Part shown: positions 1-5,708 of the stretch, in pieces
How the letters are laid out: every line of letters begins with the position of its first letter
Numbering within the stretch: position 1 is the first letter of the stretch
Assembly (NCBI GenBank): GCA_903931645.1
Contig: CAIZDF010000418.1
Location: forward strand, 1 to 5,708
Direction: 5' to 3'
Source of the DNA: an uncultured Tolumonas sp.
GTDB taxonomy: Bacteria; Pseudomonadota; Gammaproteobacteria; Enterobacterales; Aeromonadaceae
DNA: 5,708 nucleotides
Notes under the pieces: generated by a model
Seen by the model: only the letters and a program-made list of their open reading frames with translations
What the model was told of the DNA's origin: nothing
Database searches by the model: none
Position numbers and translations under genes: made by a program

Positions 1-124
1 GTGTTGACGATAGCCCTTTGACCAAAGTTACATTCAGCTCTGCCGCTTCTTGCCGTAAAAGATCAGCCCAAGAAGGCCAACGTTTTTCAAGTACTGTGAG
101 GTTTTGTATAAAAATATCAGGCAT
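1..124 (-). CDS. 5' end of a leftward gene, possibly Maf/DUF115-type flagellin glycosyltransferase (partial)
   Basis: An ATG on the minus strand at 124-122 opens a frame that stays open for 41 codons to the window edge, beginning MPDIFIQNLTVLEKRWPSW. A purine-rich GGGAG lies about 12 bases upstream, a usable but rather distant ribosome binding site. The start has the look of the N-terminus of motility-associated factor (Maf, DUF115) proteins, in which an 'xNLxxLxxRxP' segment precedes the transferase domain. That resemblance is from memory and rests on very few residues. Maf proteins transfer pseudaminic or legionaminic acid to flagellin in the cytoplasm, so a divergent neighbour of pseBC would make sense. 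It could equally be another glycosyltransferase or an unrelated protein. The existence of the coding start is fairly likely; the product is a guess. Confidence 0.45.
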   Translation of the reverse strand, partial: MPDIFIQNLTVLEKRWPSWADLLRQEAAELNVTLVKGLSST

Positions 125-203
125 AACGAGCAGACTCTCCCTTTTCTCTTAGCAGCTTACTGATATTGCAAAGAAGCAAAACCTGTTTATGAGCAAATTA
201 TTT

Positions 204-230
204 TAAAGTATCGTGGAGATATGTCGCTAT
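204..230 (+). promoter_or_regulatory. candidate sigma-28 (FliA) promoter for pseBC
   Basis: TAAAGTAT (204-211) is followed after exactly 11 bases by GTCGCTAT (223-230). The enterobacterial FliA consensus is TAAAGTTT, 11 bases, GCCGATAA, so the -35 matches 7 of 8 and the -10 matches 5 of 8 at the standard spacing. The orientation is toward pseB, with a predicted transcript start near 237 and a leader of about 100 bases. FliA control would fit genes that make the sugar for flagellin. The match was found by eye and the -10 half is imperfect. Confidence 0.4.
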
Positions 231-280
231 TTAACTGAGTAACATAGCAAAACGACAATAAGCTATAAGTTTACTTTTAA

Positions 281-2478
<2,198 letters not shown>

Positions 2479-2483
2479 TAGCG

Positions 2484-2759
2484 TTATTTTATTGCCGGAC
2501 CAGCTGGCGCAACACAGTACAAAACGGTTTCCCATGGTCCCCAAAAATGATGACGGATATACAACTCATAATCCGGATAAAGCCCCCTGATAAGTTGTGG
2601 CAACCGCCATAAATCATCATGTTTGTGATATATACTAATTGCTAAAGTTGGGTGGTATTGACGAATAATTTCCGCAGCACCTCGTAATGCGTCTTCTTCT
2701 GCTCCTTCAATGTCCATCTTAATAAAATTAGGAGGAGTCGATAACCAGGGCGAGATCAT
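2484..2759 (-). pseudogene. C-terminal remnant of an FkbM-family SAM-dependent methyltransferase
   Basis: The leftward frame encodes about 90 residues. PPNFIKMDIEGAEEDALRG (residues 9-27 from the ATG at 2759) is the hallmark late motif of FkbM-type methyltransferases (PF05050), followed by an ISIYHKHDDLWRLP run and ending with WGPWETVLYCVA. FkbM enzymes are O-methyltransferases, often of sugars or polyketides; complete ones are usually 200 residues or more. The SAM-binding N-terminal half is missing. The apparent start codon and the residues MISP come from the terminal repeat of the insertion sequence, so native coding sequence begins near 2744. There is no ribosome binding site before that ATG. 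In a sugar locus, the intact gene may have methylated a glycan, but that is inference. It converges on pseC with only 5 bases between stop codons. It is a broken gene, most likely inactive. Confidence 0.85.
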
Positions 2760-2761
2760 GA
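2745..2761 (+). repeat. left terminal inverted repeat of the IS
   Basis: CCAGGGCGAGATCATGA. It differs from the right repeat at three positions (2750, 2751, 2756). It contains the palindrome TCATGA, which read leftward supplies the ATG of the methyltransferase remnant. Confidence 0.65.
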
Positions 2762-2787
2762 ACGTTTTCTAAGCAAATTCAGACGCT

Positions 2788-2819
2788 TTGACCTACAGAT
2801 CGAATTGTGATCTTATACT
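2788..2819 (+). promoter_or_regulatory. candidate transposase promoter
   Basis: TATACT (2814-2819) is a good -10 hexamer, and TTGACC (2788-2793) resembles a -35, but the spacer is 20 bases, longer than the optimal 17. A weak promoter of this type is common for transposase genes. The transcript would begin around 2826, within the hairpin described below; the exact start is not determinable here. Confidence 0.3.
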
Positions 2820-2834
2820 CCCTTTTCTTGGGAG
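2818..2834 (+). promoter_or_regulatory. hairpin covering the transposase ribosome binding site
   Basis: CTCCC (2818-2822) pairs perfectly with GGGAG (2830-2834) around a 7-base loop. GGGAG is the ribosome binding site, six bases before the transposase ATG at 2841. Transcripts entering from outside the IS would carry both arms and could hide the site. A transcript starting at the internal promoter near 2826 would lack the left arm. Such protection from read-through transcription is known for other IS such as IS10 and IS50; applying it here is inference. Confidence 0.45.
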
Positions 2835-2840
2835 CCATCC

Positions 2841-3968
2841 ATGCAGCTCGATGCCTTTTCTGAGTTCTTTTCCGATCTTCATGATCCGCGCCAATCAGCG
2901 AAAATCGCCTATCCACTCTTCGACATCCTGTTCCTGACAGTTTGCGCTGTCATCGGCGGCTGCGAAGGTTGGGAAGATATTGAAGATTTCGGGCAGGCTC
3001 ACAGCCGCTGGTTCCAGGATAAGGGATTGTTTCCCAATGGATTGCCCGTTCACGATACCATTGCCAGAGTGATGTCCAGCCTTGCTCCCGAGCAGTTTCA
3101 GGCCTGTTTCCTTAAGTGGATGAAAGCGGTCAACTTTCGCGCCAAAGGGGAACTGATTGCCATTGACGGCAAGGTACTGCGTAGCTCCTATAACAGGGAC
3201 GATCGGCAGTCGACCATCCATATGGTCAGTGCGTTTGCCAGCGCCAACGGTATGGTACTGGGACAAGTAAAAACAGATGCCAAGTCCAATGAGATCACCG
3301 CCATTCCTGAACTGCTGGCGCTGCTGGATATGACTGGCTGCCTGATTTCGATTGATGCGATGGGGTGTCAGACTGAGATTGCCGCCCAGATTGTCGACCA
3401 TGGTGGTGATTATCTATTGGCCGTAAAAGGCAATCAGGAAACTCTGCACCGTGCAGTTCGCGAAGCCATGGCCCCTCTGGCGCGGGAAGGAAGTCATCAG
3501 GCTACCATCGAGCAGTCACGAGGCAGGACAGAGCTCCGGGAATACCATGTGATGTCAGCAGGCGAAATGGTAAAGCAATTCCCCACCTGGAAAGGCTTGA
3601 ACACGCTGGGCGTGGCGATTGGCTACCGCCGCGATAGCAAGGGCAACGAGTCACTGGAATATCGGTATTACATCAGTTCAGCCGCCCTGACCGAAGAACA
3701 GTTCGCCAAAGCTGTACGCGGTCATTGGGGGATAGAAAACCAGCTGCACTGGGTACTGGACGTCACGATGAAAGAAGATGCGAGCCCTATCTATCGCGGG
3801 GATGCAGCTCAGATATTGGCAACAGTGCGACATATGGCGCTGAATATGTTGCGAGCGGAAAAAGGCAAAACTGCCAGCATCAGACGTAAACAAAAGATAG
3901 CCGCCATGAATAGTGACTATCTGGAACAAGTAATATTGGCTGGAATTACAGCAGCGAACAAAAACTGA
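2841..3968 (+). CDS. ISAs1-family DDE transposase
   Basis: This enzyme cuts and joins the IS ends during transposition. The 375-residue protein has the N-terminal DDE_Tnp_1-associated region (about 8-95, with FFSDLHDPR at 9-17 and YPLFDILFLTVCAVIGG at 24-40), then an RNase H-fold DDE domain (about 103-335). The likely catalytic residues are D109 in LIAIDGKVLR, D172 in ISIDAMGCQ and E299 in RGHWGIENQLHWVLDV, followed by ED at 312-313. H-repeat proteins linked to Rhs loci belong to the same family. No frameshift or internal stop is visible and the length is normal, so it may be active. The ATG at 2841 is preceded by GGGAG at six bases. The gene is read opposite to both flanking broken genes, and its base composition looks more GC-rich than the pse genes, consistent with an outside origin. 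Confidence 0.95.
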   Translation: MQLDAFSEFFSDLHDPRQSAKIAYPLFDILFLTVCAVIGGCEGWEDIEDFGQAHSRWFQDKGLFPNGLPVHDTIARVMSSLAPEQFQACFLKWMKAVNFRAKGELIAIDGKVLRSSYNRDDRQSTIHMVSAFASANGMVLGQVKTDAKSNEITAIPELLALLDMTGCLISIDAMGCQTEIAAQIVDHGGDYLLAVKGNQETLHRAVREAMAPLAREGSHQATIEQSRGRTELREYHVMSAGEMVKQFPTWKGLNTLGVAIGYRRDSKGNESLEYRYYISSAALTEEQFAKAVRGHWGIENQLHWVLDVTMKEDASPIYRGDAAQILATVRHMALNMLRAEKGKTASIRRKQKIAAMNSDYLEQVILAGITAANKN

Positions 3969-3972
3969 GCAC

Positions 3973-3989
3973 TCATGCTCTCATCCTGG
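3973..3989 (-). repeat. right terminal inverted repeat of the IS
   Basis: Read leftward this is CCAGGATGAGAGCATGA, matching the left end at 14 of 17 positions. Its final TGA (3975-3973) is the stop codon of the truncated chemoreceptor gene. The transposase stop at 3966-3968 lies just inside it. Confidence 0.65.
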
Positions 3990-5708
3990 TGACATGGCTT
4001 TGTTCTTCTGCGGCTGTTGCGATCTGGTTTGCCATATCGGAAATAGAGCTGACAGCACGGGTAATTTCTTCTAATGCAGAAGACGCATCCAGTGCATCTT
4101 TAACACTGTGTGCGGCCATATCCTGACTAGTCGCCATAATATTCACCGCTTTTTGCGTGGTACGTTGTAACGTTTCAATAGTTGATTGAATCTCGGTGGT
4201 GGAGGCGGCGGTACGTTGCGATAACACGCGCACCTCATCAGCTACTACAGCAAACCCCCGACCTTGTTCACCAGCTCGCGCCGCTTCAATAGCGGCATTT
4301 AAAGCCAGCAGATTGGTCTGTTCGGCGATACCCTTGATGGTAGCCAGAATACCGTTGATCTCTTGAGCATGACGATCGAGTTGTGCAATTACTTCTGTGG
4401 CCTCCGAAACACCATCTGCCAGTTGGCTAATGGATTCACGTGTTTTATTCACTAATGATTTGCCTGCTTCACTGCTTTCTGATGACTCAATAGCTGCCGC
4501 TGCAGTTTGTTCAGCATTTCCTGCAATTTCTTGCGTGGCTGATGCCATCTCCGTGACGGCAGTTGCAACCATGGTGAGCTCTTGCTGCTGACGACTCAGT
4601 TCACTCACTGAGCTTTGGCTGCGTTTAAGCCCTTGGTCTGCTTCATTATCAATATCACTGGCCAGTGCACGAATATGCGTGATCAATTCATGCAAACTAC
4701 CAACAAAACTATTGAAATTGGCAGCTAACAAGCCGATCTCATCTTCATTGCTAAGAGGGATCCGTTTCGTCAAATCACCTTTACCATTAGCAATTGTTTG
4801 CAGTGCATCCGACACCGTTTTTAATGGTCGGAAAAGGTGGTTGATCCACAAGCTCATGATAAGACTGAAAACAGCGCCAATAATTAACGCAATGATAATT
4901 TGCTGGAATAGTTTGCTGTAAAGCGGGTCCATCAGTGTGGCTTTATCCAGCGAAAACAAAATACTCCATTCGGTGTCTGGAACTTGAACTGCCAGCGTTA
5001 ATTTTTCTTGTCCATTAATTTGAATTTCGTTGAATTCTTCACTTTGTAATGATTGATTCAAATAAGAAGTGGTGATGTTTGCTGCAAGTTCGCTGACCGG
5101 TTTAAGAATACGAGCTTTGTCTTTATAAGCGATTACGGTGCCATCTTTTAGCAATAAGATAGCCTCGCCATTCGCTTGTAGGTTCAGTCCATTAATATTA
5201 TTGATGATGTTATCAATATCAATCACACCGGATACCACACCATGAGCGACGGGGCTGGAAAAGGCGACGACCAGTTTTTTCATTGAAGCACTGATATAGG
5301 GTTTGGATAAAGTGGCTTGTCCGGCAGCTTTGGTGTCTTTATACCAATCACGCGTTCTGGGATCATATCCGGCCCGATTAATGGTTGGATCTGCATCCAC
5401 CATTTTGCCGTTTTCATCGCCATAAAAGGTGAGGGCAAAATTACCTGATGTTCTGGCTTGTACTAAATGAGTCACTAATTCTGGGCTATCAACATTTTTA
5501 CTCAAGCCATCAATAATGCTGTGACGTACTTTTATCCAATCGGCAATACCACGTGATATTTCAGCGCCGACGCTTTTCAGATTTAGGTAACTTTGTTGTA
5601 TGAGCAGTTCTTTTTGTGAGCGATAAAACGTACTGGAAAGCAGAATAATGATGGTCAGAATAGCCAAATTTACTAGCATTAATATCTTGGCTTTTAACGA
5701 ATACTTAA
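3973..5708 (-). pseudogene. methyl-accepting chemotaxis protein with dCache sensor, C-terminus truncated by the IS; 5' end outside window
   Basis: This is an inner-membrane chemoreceptor that would signal to CheA/CheW. Numbering from the internal ATG at 5679, TM1 covers about 1-17 and the periplasmic dCache_1 sensor about 20-255. TM2 is about 258-281, HAMP about 282-335 and the signalling coiled coil about 350-564. The highly conserved tip includes [20 protein letters not shown] at 451-470 and [15 protein letters not shown] after it. The sensor has Y105, R110, W112, Y113 and Y128 plus D154 or D156, the spacing I recall for amino-acid-binding dCache receptors such as PctA. The frame stays open above 5679 as KYSLKAKIL, a typical MCP N-terminus, so the true start is beyond 5708. 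At the other end native sequence stops at ...[11 protein letters not shown] and the stop come from the IS repeat. The final helix that packs against the N-terminal signalling helix, some 40-50 residues, is lost, so signalling is probably impaired. Confidence 0.9.

Larger units (their letters stand above)
2745..3989 (+). mobile_element. ISAs1-family insertion sequence, apparently complete
   Basis: This element of about 1,245 bp is bounded by imperfect terminal inverted repeats: 14 of 17 bases match between 2745-2761 and the reverse complement of 3973-3989. It encodes a single full-length ISAs1-type transposase, and its size fits the family's 1.2-1.3 kb range. Boundaries may be off by a few bases, because the matching could extend by chance into the flanks. 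The family normally makes a direct repeat of about 8 bases, but the flanks here (TCGATAA before, TGACATGG after) do not match. The genes on the two sides are different and both are truncated at the element edges, which points to rearrangement after insertion. Confidence 0.85.

Noticed and set aside
2895..3401. 168-codon frame opposite the transposase gene
   Set aside because: It lies wholly within a conserved transposase frame on the other strand and resembles no known family; chance is the better explanation.
3678..3929. 83-codon frame opposite the end of the transposase gene
   Set aside because: Same reasoning: antisense to the conserved DDE domain, no domain or ribosome binding site seen.
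2735..3998. Target-site duplication around the IS
   Set aside because: The 8 bases on each side do not match at any reasonable choice of IS ends, so none is reported; its absence is used as evidence instead.
4397..4921. Two short rightward frames (4397-4591 and 4679-4921) opposite the chemoreceptor gene
   Set aside because: They are shadows of alanine/serine-rich coiled-coil and HAMP coding sequence, with nothing protein-like of their own.

Overview
This window looks like accessory DNA from a flagellated gammaproteobacterium. Protein style (PseB/PseC, a dCache chemoreceptor and an ISAs1-family transposase) suggests the Aeromonadales (Tolumonas- or Aeromonas-like) or a relative. That placement is an impression from protein resemblance and moderate-to-low GC, not a measured result.

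Layout: (1) At the left edge, the first 41 codons of a leftward gene run off the window; it may be a Maf/DUF115 flagellin glycosyltransferase. (2) A 213-bp divergent intergenic region holds a FliA (sigma-28)-like promoter match and an extended -10 sigma-70 candidate, both facing right. (3) pseB and pseC overlap by 4 bp and encode the first two enzymes of CMP-pseudaminic acid synthesis, the sugar used to glycosylate flagellin. (4) A short AT-rich inverted repeat, probably a two-way terminator, separates pseC from a leftward FkbM-type methyltransferase remnant that keeps only the C-terminal part. (5) A complete-looking ISAs1-family insertion sequence of about 1.25 kb has imperfect terminal inverted repeats and an intact 375-aa DDE transposase on the + strand. 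(6) A leftward methyl-accepting chemotaxis protein gene fills the rest. Its extreme 5' end lies beyond the window, and its last C-terminal helix has been cut off by the insertion sequence.

How it fits together: the left half is a surface/flagellin sugar locus, probably tied to motility. The right half is a scar. The IS is flanked by the 3' part of one gene (fkbM-like) and the 5' part of a different gene (mcp), both pointing the same way, with no matching target duplication at its edges. Simple insertion cannot give this; a deletion or other rearrangement through the IS can. The missing pseFGHI genes are not in the window and may lie elsewhere or may have been lost.

I found no convincing previously undescribed system. 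The observations most worth checking are the IS-bounded double truncation, the sigma-28-like promoter for pseBC, the hairpin over the transposase ribosome binding site, and a perfect 11-bp inverted repeat in pseC at a point where the protein appears to leave the family consensus.
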